A stretch of 28,580 nucleotides of DNA, taken from contig JBOHWL010000055.1 of NCBI GenBank assembly GCA_050736615.1, forward strand, positions 1 through 28,580, given 5' to 3'. Under the pieces are notes generated by a model that was given only the letters and a program-made list of their open reading frames with translations, searched no databases and was not told the DNA's origin. This stretch comes from JBOHWJ01 sp050736615 (lineage in GTDB: Bacteria > Desulfobacterota > Binatia > Binatales > Binataceae). The translations under genes and the position numbers were made by a program. Positions 8,667 through 17,040 of the stretch are shown here, one piece after another; the first letter of the stretch is position 1; each line of letters begins with the position of its first letter.

Positions 8667-11600
8667 GGGACCAGGCGCAGCAGGCTCAATGATTTGTAGC
8701 GCCATTGCGGCTTGTGTCTGAGCCGCTCTTGCTCGTACGGGCCGCAAACGCGGCGATAATCGCAGAAACGGCATTCGTCCTGCGCGGGCGCGGCCGGGAA
8801 AAACCCCTCCTCGAGCGCGGCTCCAAGCACGCTGGCAAACCCGCCGGCGGCCTGATCCGGTGTGCGCTCCAGCACGTTCTCCCTGATCCATTCCGTCGCC
8901 TGCAGGCGCATCGTACGCTCGTCGGCGTGGTCGCGATTGCATTTGCGCCACACCTCGAGCGCGCGCTGCTCGAGTTCGGCAACTTCGCCGTCGCTGAGCA
9001 GCGCGCGGCCGTTTTGGGCAAATTCCACCACGCGCTCCTCGTAGCCACCCGCGGCGGTGCAATAGTACAAGCGCCCGGCCTCAAACGGTTCATTTAAAAT
9101 GCGCTGTGCGGCCAGCCCGTATAGTACCGGCTGCAGGGTCTTACCGCCGCCGATCATCAAAGCATGGCCGGCGCGCACGCGCCCGGTCTTGTGGTCCGTC
9201 ACGCGCAGCCGGCCCTCCGGCGAACGCTCGACCAGATCAATTGAGCCGCGCAGTCTGATCCCCGCGGTCAGCTCGATGGGCGCGTCCACGCTGGCTGGAT
9301 CGGCTTGCGCGCGATCGGCAAGTCCGAACGACAGCTCGAAGCGTTCGGGGCACCAATGGGCCGCGTCGGCGGCTGCACGCCGCAGCCATTCGCGCAAATC
9401 TGCGCGAATCGCGTCGATGCCGTCGAGCCATACCCGTTCGATCGCCGGCGCCAGTTCTTCGTGATAGCGCGCGGCGATCGCCTCGAGCTTGGTTTCAGCC
9501 AGGGCGCAAGCCACCGTCAAATTTTCAACAGTGACCGGCAATCCGCCAAGTTCGCGCAAGGCGGTCAACAATTCGAACTGGACCTCGTGAAAGAGTGCGC
9601 CACGCGTGAGCGGATCGATTACCTCGATCGCGTCAGCCTCCTCGCGCGGCTCCAGCCGATGAATCGCCTGAAGGAAAAAGCGATAGGGGCATGCGGCGTA
9701 ATTCTGCAGCGCAGTCGGCGAATAGGAACGTGCGCTTAGTTGATGACGGGCGAGCGCCGCGCGTTCCTCTTCGGACGGATCGACCAGGCCGTCGTTCGGC
9801 GTCCACAAACGGCGCCAACGCCGCGCCCGCGCGCGGAGGGCGCGCCCCAAATGCGGATTGGCCTCGAGCAGATAATGCGCCGCCCCAATAGTAGTCTCGG
9901 GATCCGCATCGAGCAGCTTGTCCAGCACTGCCAAATCGAATTCAGCGTCGTCAATGGCGTCAGTCGCGGTTTGCGGCGCTGGCCATCCCAGGCGCGCCAC
10001 CTGCCCATCGCTGGCGCGGCGCGCTAGTTCGTCAAAACCGGGCAGGCGTCCTTCGGCGGCACGCAGAACCTCAAGCGCATAGAATGACGGCACGCGTGGA
10101 CGGCCTTGTTCAAGATCAACGCGCGGATAGGACAATACCGTCGCACGACGAGCCGCGCCCACTGCGACCCGCAACGCCAGGCGTTCCGCCGCGACGCGAT
10201 CCGCCTGAAGACTCAATCCGAGCGCGGCCGCGCGCCGGGTCGCGTCGGGCAGAATCGGATCTTCGGTGAGCTTTCGTGGGAAAAGCCGCTCGGCCAAACC
10301 GGGAATTATCGTAACGTCGAATTCAAGCCCGCGCGCATAACTGGCCGCCGCGACGAACACCGCGCCATAACGCTGGTGCATCGCACGCCGCTCGAGGCGG
10401 CCCAGCCGCTCGTCGAGCGTTAACCGCACCTCGTCGAGCGTAACGGGCCCGACTGGCCCCATCGGATCGATTTCGGCCAGCGCCGCCATTATCGAGGCGT
10501 TGTCACGCACCGCAAGCTCGGCCAGCGCACGCAGATGCGCGAGCCATTGCGCCCAACTGGCAAGCTTTGGCAGATGATCCAGCGCGTCGATAATCGGCAG
10601 AGCGATTTCGCGCAAATGTGCGAGGTCGGTCATCTGGCGCTCGAGCGACGCGGTACGCGCGTCGTCGTCGCTGACGGCGGCGCGCCGCAAGTTCAATTCC
10701 GCTGCCAAGCCGGCCAGCCGTTTTTCCCATCGGTCGCGACCGCCGATCACGGCCGCATCGACCAACAGCCGCTCCCATCGCCAGGGCGCACGTGCGCCCG
10801 GCTCGACCGTCGGCAGCGGATCGCCATCCAGCTCGGGAGGCGGGGTATCGCGCTCAATTCCCAACGGCAGCGCGGCAAGGTCATCGTCGGGTGAAACGAA
10901 ATTTTGCGCAGCACCCGGCGCGGAATCAGAGAGCCAAGCCCCTGCCGCTTCCGGTGCACTCGCGGCTGTCGGCCCGCGCGATTGCGCCAGTGTGCCGAGT
11001 GATAGATATTGCGCAAAACGGTGCGCGGACAGGTTTTCCGCTGCGCATGCGAGCAGGATCAGCAAGGCCCGCCCACCTGGTTCCGGACGCGCCGCGCCGC
11101 GGGCGAAATAAGCTGGTATTGAGGCGCGCTCGAAAGCTTCTTCGAGATAGGGTGCGTAGCGCCGCGGCTCATGCGGCAGCACCGCGATCCGGTCGAAGGG
11201 CGTACCGCGCGCCGCCTCGGCCTGGATGCGCCGCGCAATCTCGACACATTCCTGCATCTCGCCCGCGGCCGAAAACAGCGCCACCGAATCGTCGAGCGGC
11301 CGTTCCAACGGGGTCGTCTCAGCGAAAAGACAGCTCTGCAGCGAATGTAACGAATTCGTATCAATGCCCGAGGCCGCACCCGCGGCGGCTGAGCAAGCCG
11401 CGCCTCCAAGCGCAGCCTCCATTAGGCTCGCCGTACGCTCGTCGCCAGTTGGGATCGTGGCCAGCACGGCTGGCGCACGGCGCGCCAGCGAAGCGATTAG
11501 CTCGCGTTCACGAACGTTCTCGAGCGGCACGTCAAGCAGGATTGTGGGCAGTCCGGCCAAAGGGCAAGCCGGTGCGATCAGAGCCTCGCTCGCCATGCCA

Positions 11601-12115
11601 ATCATGCCAGCGCGATCAACCAACCCAGCGTCGGCTAATTCCCGCTCGAACCGCCGCAGCATCGCGGCCAGCGCCACCCCGGGAGTCTGAATCCGTTCGA
11701 GCGCGGCCGCGTCGACGGCGTTCAGCCGCAGTTCGGAAATTGTGCGCGCCAAGGCGGGGGGAAAGCCAGGCAAATCGAGTACCGGTGCAAACCACGCCAC
11801 CGCCGCGGCGCCCTTCAGGTGAAACACCGCGCGCGTTGCCACCGCCTCGGCGGCGAGCCCGGCGGCCGGTGCGCTACCAGCGCTCGCCATGCGCTCGGTG
11901 GCGAGCAGTCCAATCAATCGATTCAAGGTCAAACGGTGAATACCAAACAGGGCCCCGCGCGCCGCACCGTAGGTACGAACCAGATCATCGGCCGCTTCAG
12001 GATTGGCCGCGATCACCAGCACTTCGTCGTCCGGCGCAAGCTTGTCCAGCCAGGCGCGTGCGGCGCCAATCCGATCGGCGGCTCGTGGCGAGGTTATGAT
12101 TTGCGAAGACGACAT
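8663..12115 (-). CDS. addB: AddB-like nuclease subunit with Fe-S cluster cysteines
   Basis: A 1150-residue protein with a degenerate helicase-like N-terminus and a PD-(D/E)XK nuclease at the C-terminus. No intact Walker A is visible near the start, as in the proteobacterial AddB group where the motor function has been lost. The nuclease core is RVTDHKTGR. A cysteine in NYAACPYRFF precedes the nuclease and three more follow it (CRFCDYRRVCG, C1115, C1118, C1124), giving the C...CxxCx5C pattern that holds a [4Fe-4S] staple in AddB. It is the first gene of the addB-addA-GGCT-PTPS run, with ATG at 12115 and about 390 bases of upstream sequence to the next gene. Confidence 0.9.
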   Translation of the reverse strand: MSSSQIITSPRAADRIGAARAWLDKLAPDDEVLVIAANPEAADDLVRTYGAARGALFGIHRLTLNRLIGLLATERMASAGSAPAAGLAAEAVATRAVFHLKGAAAVAWFAPVLDLPGFPPALARTISELRLNAVDAAALERIQTPGVALAAMLRRFERELADAGLVDRAGMIGMASEALIAPACPLAGLPTILLDVPLENVRERELIASLARRAPAVLATIPTGDERTASLMEAALGGAACSAAAGAASGIDTNSLHSLQSCLFAETTPLERPLDDSVALFSAAGEMQECVEIARRIQAEAARGTPFDRIAVLPHEPRRYAPYLEEAFERASIPAYFARGAARPEPGGRALLILLACAAENLSAHRFAQYLSLGTLAQSRGPTAASAPEAAGAWLSDSAPGAAQNFVSPDDDLAALPLGIERDTPPPELDGDPLPTVEPGARAPWRWERLLVDAAVIGGRDRWEKRLAGLAAELNLRRAAVSDDDARTASLERQMTDLAHLREIALPIIDALDHLPKLASWAQWLAHLRALAELAVRDNASIMAALAEIDPMGPVGPVTLDEVRLTLDERLGRLERRAMHQRYGAVFVAAASYARGLEFDVTIIPGLAERLFPRKLTEDPILPDATRRAAALGLSLQADRVAAERLALRVAVGAARRATVLSYPRVDLEQGRPRVPSFYALEVLRAAEGRLPGFDELARRASDGQVARLGWPAPQTATDAIDDAEFDLAVLDKLLDADPETTIGAAHYLLEANPHLGRALRARARRWRRLWTPNDGLVDPSEEERAALARHQLSARSYSPTALQNYAACPYRFFLQAIHRLEPREEADAIEVIDPLTRGALFHEVQFELLTALRELGGLPVTVENLTVACALAETKLEAIAARYHEELAPAIERVWLDGIDAIRADLREWLRRAAADAAHWCPERFELSFGLADRAQADPASVDAPIELTAGIRLRGSIDLVERSPEGRLRVTDHKTGRVRAGHALMIGGGKTLQPVLYGLAAQRILNEPFEAGRLYYCTAAGGYEERVVEFAQNGRALLSDGEVAELEQRALEVWRKCNRDHADERTMRLQATEWIRENVLERTPDQAAGGFASVLGAALEEGFFPAAPAQDECRFCDYRRVCGPYEQERLRHKPQWRYKSLSLLRLVP

Positions 12116-12505
12116 TGAAGCGGAATCTTACCCTGCCACATGGTTGACGCGGCGAGCGTGCGCCGCAAGAGGCCGCGGCGGGCTCAATCCACAAGGTTTA
12201 CGCCGATACCGCGCAATAATACGCAGGCTGCGGACAACCGTTAGCGGGACGTCGCGCCAAGCACCGTTTCGTTGATATGAGGTGAACCCTTTGTGCGGCG
12301 TGCCCGCGCGGGAAAATGAACACCCATCAGGAAATCACTCTTGCGATTGTCGCGGCGTTCGCGACGGTGGCGATGCTGGTGGGAACGAGCGGCGTGCTGC
12401 TAATCGGCATGGCCACACGAACGCCGCGTTGTGCTGGCATCGTTTTCGCGCAGTCTGCGGGGCACCCCCGCTCTCTATTTTCAGGTGAAATGGAATTGCG
12501 CGCGC
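12116..12505. other. Intergenic region between the MOSC genes and addB, with a doubtful small membrane ORF
   Basis: This gap must hold the promoter for addB (reading left) and the 3' end of the lut/MOSC transcript. A GC-rich hairpin (GCGGCG, 6-base loop, CGCCGC) lies at 12149-12166. On the plus strand an ATG at 12316 opens a frame whose first 35 residues (MNTHQEITLAIVAAFATVAM and on) look like a single membrane helix. The frame then runs antisense into the MOSC gene as Arg/Pro-rich, non-coding-like sequence and has only a weak ribosome site (GGGAAA). I consider a real gene unlikely but not excluded. I see no tRNA, repeat or mobile element here. Confidence 0.35.
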
Positions 12506-13351
12506 CTACTCCGCGAGCCAGACCGTATCGCCCACACGCACCATCCCGGGCGCGCCAATCGAGGCGAACACCCCCACTTTGGCCTGATGATGCTGAGCGG
12601 CGGCGCGCAAGATGCGCAAGTCGCGCGGCAATTCATCCTGCGGATGCGTTGTCATCACGCATCTGAGCGCCGGTTCCATCGCGACGATCTTCACCTCGCC
12701 TCCAACCTCAAGGGCGCCCTTGAGCCATCCATCTTCGACGAAGACTTCATCGCCGTCAGCGGTTTCAACAAAGATGTTGGGACGAAAGCGGCGCGGATCG
12801 AGCTGGGCGTCTTCGCCGCTCAGATGATGCATGTGCTTGAGCGTCCCGCTGGCGACCACATGCATATAGGCTGAATCAAAAAAAGTGCCCTTGGGCAGGC
12901 CGAACGTGTCGGGCATAGTTTCGCGCGTAAGCCCCGGGAAGATGCGCTCGACCGGCACGTCGGCAAAGACCGTCGCCGGATCGATTTCACCGCGCATCCG
13001 CTGGCCGGCCGTCGCGCGATCCAGCGTCACCTTGCGGCCGAGCACCGACGAGAGCACCGCGCCGGCGTCGCCGTCGTCGGCGTGAAGCACGCGGCCGTCA
13101 GGCAGTGTGATACGCACCGCCGCGAGTTCGCCGGCTCGGGGCGTCGCCTCGTAGGCGGCATGGAATTCAAACATGTTGGCCCATTTCTTCGCGGTCACCA
13201 CGCGACCGTTAACCACTTCGCGCAGGGCCCAGGCACGATCGCCGATGACGCCCTGTTCGCCGACTTCAAATTCGTCAAGACGCTCACCCAGCATCGATTT
13301 CACCGGGTAGCGGAACAGCGCCTTGACCGTGCCAATTTTACGCTTCTCCAT
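12506..13351 (-). CDS. MOSC domain protein (molybdenum-cofactor binding family), second of a tandem pair
   Basis: A 281-residue protein with the N-terminal MOSC beta-barrel segment (FRYPVKSM) and the C-terminal MOSC domain. PALRCVMTTHPQ contains the conserved cysteine expected to ligate molybdenum, as in the mARC/YiiM family that reduces N-hydroxylated compounds. The substrate cannot be read from sequence. The start is taken as ATG 13351, preceded by GAAGG eight bases upstream; a TTG at 13381 overlapping the previous stop is possible. It is the last gene of the SirB1-lutB-lutC-lutA-MOSC-MOSC run and clearly a paralogue of the gene just upstream: they share RYPVKSM, the DP+RFR+N segment, ALRC and the AxAxHHQAxVGIFAS-type ending. 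Confidence 0.9.
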   Translation of the reverse strand: MEKRKIGTVKALFRYPVKSMLGERLDEFEVGEQGVIGDRAWALREVVNGRVVTAKKWANMFEFHAAYEATPRAGELAAVRITLPDGRVLHADDGDAGAVLSSVLGRKVTLDRATAGQRMRGEIDPATVFADVPVERIFPGLTRETMPDTFGLPKGTFFDSAYMHVVASGTLKHMHHLSGEDAQLDPRRFRPNIFVETADGDEVFVEDGWLKGALEVGGEVKIVAMEPALRCVMTTHPQDELPRDLRILRAAAQHHQAKVGVFASIGAPGMVRVGDTVWLAE

Positions 13352-13377
13352 TTTCCATGCCTTCTTTCGTTTCGCTA

Positions 13378-14157
13378 TCAAGCGGCTAACACAACCCGGT
13401 CACCGATGCGAGCGGTACCGGGCGCGGCCACGGAGGCGAAGATGCCGACATAAGCCTGGTGATGTTCCCATGAAGTACGCAGAATTGAGGGATCGTGCGG
13501 CAGTTCGGCTTGCGGATGGGTGATCATCGCGCATCGCAGCGCCGGCCGCAGACCCGCAAGCTTAACCTCGTCACCGATTTCGAGCACGCCGCCAAGCCAC
13601 TGGTCTTCGAGGAAGCCCTCCGCATCAGCGCCGGTCTCCACGTAAAGGTTGGCGCGGAAGCGGCGCGGGTCAAAGTCCGCGCCCGCGCGGATTCGGCGCA
13701 GATGGGCGAGGGTGCCGGCCGCCACCACGTGCATCACGTCCTCGTCAAAGAAATCACGTGACGGCGGAAACATTTCGCCGCGGGCAATCGCTTCCATTTC
13801 TTCCGGCGAGGGCCGTGTGGTGCGGACCCGTTCGAGTCTGACTTCGCGTGCGAGCCAGCGCGAAAGTAACTCGGAGGCGCGCGCTTCGCCGGCGCCAACC
13901 GTGGTGCCGTCGGGAAAGTCGATCACCACCGCGTCGTCACTCACGCCGTCACGAGCTTGGTGGCGCGCCGCCAGAGCCAGCAACGGCGCCCAGGTCCGCG
14001 CGCTCATAATACCGCCATACTTGAGCTCGCGCGGTGCCCATACGCGGTCGCCGGCGATGCCGTTTTGCGCGATAACGGCGGATGTGAGCGCTTCCCCGCG
14101 CATCGACTTGACCGGATAGCGCCATAACGCGCTGACGATGCCGAGTTGCCGCCGCAT
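13378..14157 (-). CDS. MOSC domain protein (molybdenum-cofactor binding family), first of a tandem pair
   Basis: A 259-residue MOSC protein: WRYPVKSM near the N-terminus, FDPRRFRANLYVET in the middle and PALRCAMITHPQ with the presumed Mo-ligand cysteine. It is about 20 residues shorter than its tandem paralogue, mainly in the middle. No signal peptide or redox partner domain is fused, so an external reductase (ferredoxin or flavoprotein) would be needed if it acts like mARC or YiiM. The ATG at 14157 lies five bases after the lutA stop, so co-translation with the Lut genes is likely. Exact activity is unknown. Confidence 0.9.
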   Translation of the reverse strand: MRRQLGIVSALWRYPVKSMRGEALTSAVIAQNGIAGDRVWAPRELKYGGIMSARTWAPLLALAARHQARDGVSDDAVVIDFPDGTTVGAGEARASELLSRWLAREVRLERVRTTRPSPEEMEAIARGEMFPPSRDFFDEDVMHVVAAGTLAHLRRIRAGADFDPRRFRANLYVETGADAEGFLEDQWLGGVLEIGDEVKLAGLRPALRCAMITHPQAELPHDPSILRTSWEHHQAYVGIFASVAAPGTARIGDRVVLAA

Positions 14158-14162
14158 AGGCG

Positions 14163-14885
14163 TTAGCGCGAGGCGAGGACCTCGGCGAGATGACGGGTTT
14201 CAATCGGAATGCGTTTGCGATGGAGCGCGCCGCCGATCTGCATCAGGCATCCGCAATCGTTGGCGACCACCGCTTCGGCGCCACATTCGACCAGGCGCGC
14301 GACCTTGTCATCCACGATAGCGGAGGAAACTTGGAAAAATTTGACCGAGAACGTTCCGCCAAACCCGCAACATTCCTCTTGATGGCCGAATTCGACCAAC
14401 CTCAAGCCGTTAACCGCGCCAAGCAGCATCAGCGGTTCTTTGCTCACCTTGAGCTCGCGCGTGAGATGGCAGGCGGGATGATAAGCGACGCGCCGTTCAT
14501 AGCGCGCGCCGACATACTTCACCTTGAGCACATTGACCAGGAATTGCGAGAATTCGAAAATCCACGGCCGTATCGCGGTGGCGCGCGCTTTAAGTTCGGG
14601 TGCGCTGGCCAGTAAATCCGAGTAGAAGATTTTCACCATGCTCGCGCATGAACCCGACGGTATGATGATCGGCGTACCGGGCTCGCAGGTTTTGAGAAAA
14701 CGGCGAGCCAAATCCAGCGCCGGTTCGCGCAGGCCTTCATTAAACGGCGCCTGTCCGCAGCAAAAGACGCTGCGCATCGGACGCACCTTGAGTCGCTGGC
14801 CTTCGAGCACCCGCACCACCGCCTCGTTGACCGCCGGATAGAATTCCTCGGCCAGACAAGTTGCAAACAATCTGACTTCCGTCAT
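14163..14885 (-). CDS. lutA: L-lactate utilization Fe-S subunit LutA (CCG-domain protein)
   Basis: A 240-residue protein with two cysteine-rich CCG domains: CCGQAPFNEG at about 42-51 and CCGFGGTFSVK at about 172-182, with paired upstream cysteines (SGSCAS, HPACH). This is the LutA/YkgE pattern, the domain that binds a cluster similar to heterodisulfide reductase or glycolate oxidase subunit F. With LutB and LutC it forms a cytoplasmic/membrane-associated L-lactate-oxidising system that passes electrons to the respiratory chain. It starts at ATG 14885, nine bases after lutC. The order here is lutB-lutC-lutA, not the lutABC of Bacillus. Confidence 0.93.
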   Translation of the reverse strand: MTEVRLFATCLAEEFYPAVNEAVVRVLEGQRLKVRPMRSVFCCGQAPFNEGLREPALDLARRFLKTCEPGTPIIIPSGSCASMVKIFYSDLLASAPELKARATAIRPWIFEFSQFLVNVLKVKYVGARYERRVAYHPACHLTRELKVSKEPLMLLGAVNGLRLVEFGHQEECCGFGGTFSVKFFQVSSAIVDDKVARLVECGAEAVVANDCGCLMQIGGALHRKRIPIETRHLAEVLASR

Positions 14886-14894
14886 CTCGGCGGC

Positions 14895-15569
14895 CTACCT
14901 TTCGGGCCAAATTATCCCCACGTGAAGTTCCCTGGGACCATGCACGCCGAGCACGATCATTTTCTCGATATCGGCGGTGCGGCTGGGGCCAGTAATCAAT
15001 GAAATGCGGCGCGTCGCGATGGTTTCGTTGCCAAAAGCGGCAATCACCGCCGCCAAATCAGGCATCACACGGTTTGCGTGGACCAGGATGATATTGATGG
15101 GCGGCAGCAGCGTGAGTGAGTTCGGCCGCCGCGCACCCGCGATCACGGCCACGGTCCCGCTAGCCGCGACCGCGTAATCAGCCTCGATTACGCCAAGGTC
15201 GCACGCGGCCAGCCGCTTTATCATCGCGCCGTCTTCTTCCACTCCAACCAACTCGAGGCCGGCGTTGCGCAGCGCGGCTACGAAGGGCTGAGCCGCAACC
15301 TCCACGCCGTCACCAATCGAGGCGCTGTGGACACCGAGCTGACGCGCCAACTCGGCAACCTTGCGCGCGCTGTCCAACGGCGACAACACGCCCATGAAGT
15401 GACCGCCGACGGCTTCGAGCTCGCGCGCGAACCGCGCGCACAATTCGACACGACGGGCGCTTGGAACCGTCGGCATTGGTTCGACTTGACGCAGTGGCAC
15501 TTCCGCGGTTTCAGGCAAGTGCTCGAGCGCCGAGCGCACGCTGGAAATCAGCTTGTGAAATGCACTCAT
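14895..15569 (-). CDS. lutC: Lactate utilization protein LutC (LUD domain)
   Basis: A 224-residue LUD-domain (DUF162) protein, the third component of the Lut lactate-oxidising system. The C-terminal region has the family's glycine-rich and ITGPSRTADIE segments followed by GVHGPRELHVGII, which are close to typical LutC endings. The ATG at 15569 overlaps the lutB stop (ATGA), so translation is coupled; a longer frame reaching 15671 lies inside lutB and gives no family-like sequence. There is no own cluster motif. Confidence 0.93.
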   Translation of the reverse strand: MSAFHKLISSVRSALEHLPETAEVPLRQVEPMPTVPSARRVELCARFARELEAVGGHFMGVLSPLDSARKVAELARQLGVHSASIGDGVEVAAQPFVAALRNAGLELVGVEEDGAMIKRLAACDLGVIEADYAVAASGTVAVIAGARRPNSLTLLPPINIILVHANRVMPDLAAVIAAFGNETIATRRISLITGPSRTADIEKMIVLGVHGPRELHVGIIWPER

Positions 15570-16999
15570 GGCACCGCGCGCTGGCGCCTCTCCCTGGGCC
15601 CATGTGATCGTGCCCGTGGCGCGGGAAAGTCGCGCGCCCTGGTCCAATCGCCGAAAGGCGGCGGCATCCATCTGAGGTAACCGTCGCGTGCAAACGGTTT
15701 GGCAATCAATCCGCCAATGCGCACCACGATGCGCATGCGCCGCGGATGCATCGCCATCCGGGCGAAGCGCTCAACGCTGGCGCGCGCGCGCCGGATGCGT
15801 CGCGGCCATTTGAGTCCGGCGCCGTCGTTCGCCTTCCAGCGCAGATGCAGCAAAATCCGCGGGATATCGATACGTACGGGGCATATGTCGCGGCATGCGC
15901 CGCATAAAGAAGATGCGAACGGCATAAATCCGGCCGCGCTGCCGAACAGGCTCGGACTGATAATGGACCCAATCGGGCCGGGATAAGTGGAACCGTAGGC
16001 ATGGCCGCCGATGCGCCGATAGACCGGACAGACGTTAAGGCAGGCGCCGCAGCGCAGGCAATAGAGCGCCTCGCGCAGCACCGGGTCGGCGAGCATCTTG
16101 CTGCGCCCGTTGTCGAGAATCACAACGTGCATTTCACGCGGGCCGTCAAGCTCGCCCGGACGCCGCGGCCCGCTGACGAAGTTGGTGTAGGTGGTGAGTT
16201 TTTGCGCAGTCGCGGTGCGGGCCAGTATTTCGAGAAAATGGCTTAAGTCCGCCGCGCGAGGGATCACCTTCTCAAGCCCCATCACGGCCACGAAAACCTC
16301 GGGAATGGTGCTGGAAAGGCGCCCATTGCCCTCATTTTCGATCAGGACCAGCGTGCCGGTTTCAGCGATCGCGAAATTGGCGCCGGTCACGCCCATGTCG
16401 GCGTTGAGAAAGATCGAACGGAGATTGTCGCGCGCCACGGCGGTCAGTTTTTCGGGCTGATTGGTGTAATCGATGCCAAACTTCTCGTGGAAGAGCCGGC
16501 CGATATCCTCTTTGGATAAATGGATTGCGGGCGTGATGATGTGCGAGGGGCGCTCGCGGCGCAACTGCACGATATATTCGCCCAAATCGGTCTCGACCAC
16601 CGTAAGTCCGGCCGCCTCCATGGCGCGGTTGAGCCCGATTTCCTCGGTCGCCATCGATTTGCCCTTGACCACGCGCCGGGCGCCGGCGGCGCGCGCCACG
16701 CCAAGGATATAATCGCGCGCCTCGCTCGAATCGGCCGCGAAGAAAACCTTGCATCCGTTGGCTTCGAGCCGCTCCTTGAGCTGGATCAGCAGTTCATCAA
16801 GCCGCCCGATGGAATCCTGTTTAATCCGCCGAGCCGTGTCGCGTTCGTCTTCGTACCCGGCAAATTCGGCCCGCACATGGGCGAGGTGTTCGAGATGGCG
16901 TCCGGTGGCATTTTCGAGTTTGCGCCGCAATTCCAGGTCGGCGGCGCCCTGACGCGCCTGCGCAAAAAAATCCTGGTCCGTATCAAACCCGCTGATCAT
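15566..16999 (-). CDS. lutB: Lactate utilization Fe-S protein LutB (LUD plus two 4Fe-4S clusters)
   Basis: A 477-residue protein with an N-terminal LUD domain (about residues 60-300) and two ferredoxin-like motifs: C314-x2-C317-x2-C320-x3-C324-P and C366-x2-C369-x3-C373-P. The ending HVVILDNGR before the clusters and PVYRRIGGHAYG after the first are typical of LutB/YkgF. It hands electrons from lactate oxidation on within the LutABC complex. The start at ATG 16999 gives the usual length; frames further upstream would run into the preceding gene. Its stop overlaps the lutC start. Confidence 0.95.
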   Translation of the reverse strand: MISGFDTDQDFFAQARQGAADLELRRKLENATGRHLEHLAHVRAEFAGYEDERDTARRIKQDSIGRLDELLIQLKERLEANGCKVFFAADSSEARDYILGVARAAGARRVVKGKSMATEEIGLNRAMEAAGLTVVETDLGEYIVQLRRERPSHIITPAIHLSKEDIGRLFHEKFGIDYTNQPEKLTAVARDNLRSIFLNADMGVTGANFAIAETGTLVLIENEGNGRLSSTIPEVFVAVMGLEKVIPRAADLSHFLEILARTATAQKLTTYTNFVSGPRRPGELDGPREMHVVILDNGRSKMLADPVLREALYCLRCGACLNVCPVYRRIGGHAYGSTYPGPIGSIISPSLFGSAAGFMPFASSLCGACRDICPVRIDIPRILLHLRWKANDGAGLKWPRRIRRARASVERFARMAMHPRRMRIVVRIGGLIAKPFARDGYLRWMPPPFGDWTRARDFPAPRARSHGPRERRQRAVP

Positions 17000-17040
17000 T
17001 GCCCATCGCTCATCGAGGCGGAGATAACGGCGGCGTCCGG

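Noticed and set aside
7908..8699. Plus-strand 263-codon open frame opposite addA
   Set aside because: Overlaps the Walker A region of AddA on the other strand and has no recognisable features.
8667..9062. N-terminal extension of addA into addB
   Set aside because: The Arg/Ala-rich sequence is an overlap shadow; the ATGA overlap at 8663-8666 marks the true start.
10792..12099. Plus-strand 435-codon open frame opposite addB
   Set aside because: Composition is mainly Arg, Pro and Ala with no domain; antisense to the AddB gene.
15570..15671. N-terminal extension of lutC
   Set aside because: Lies within lutB; the coupled ATG at 15569 gives the normal LutC start.
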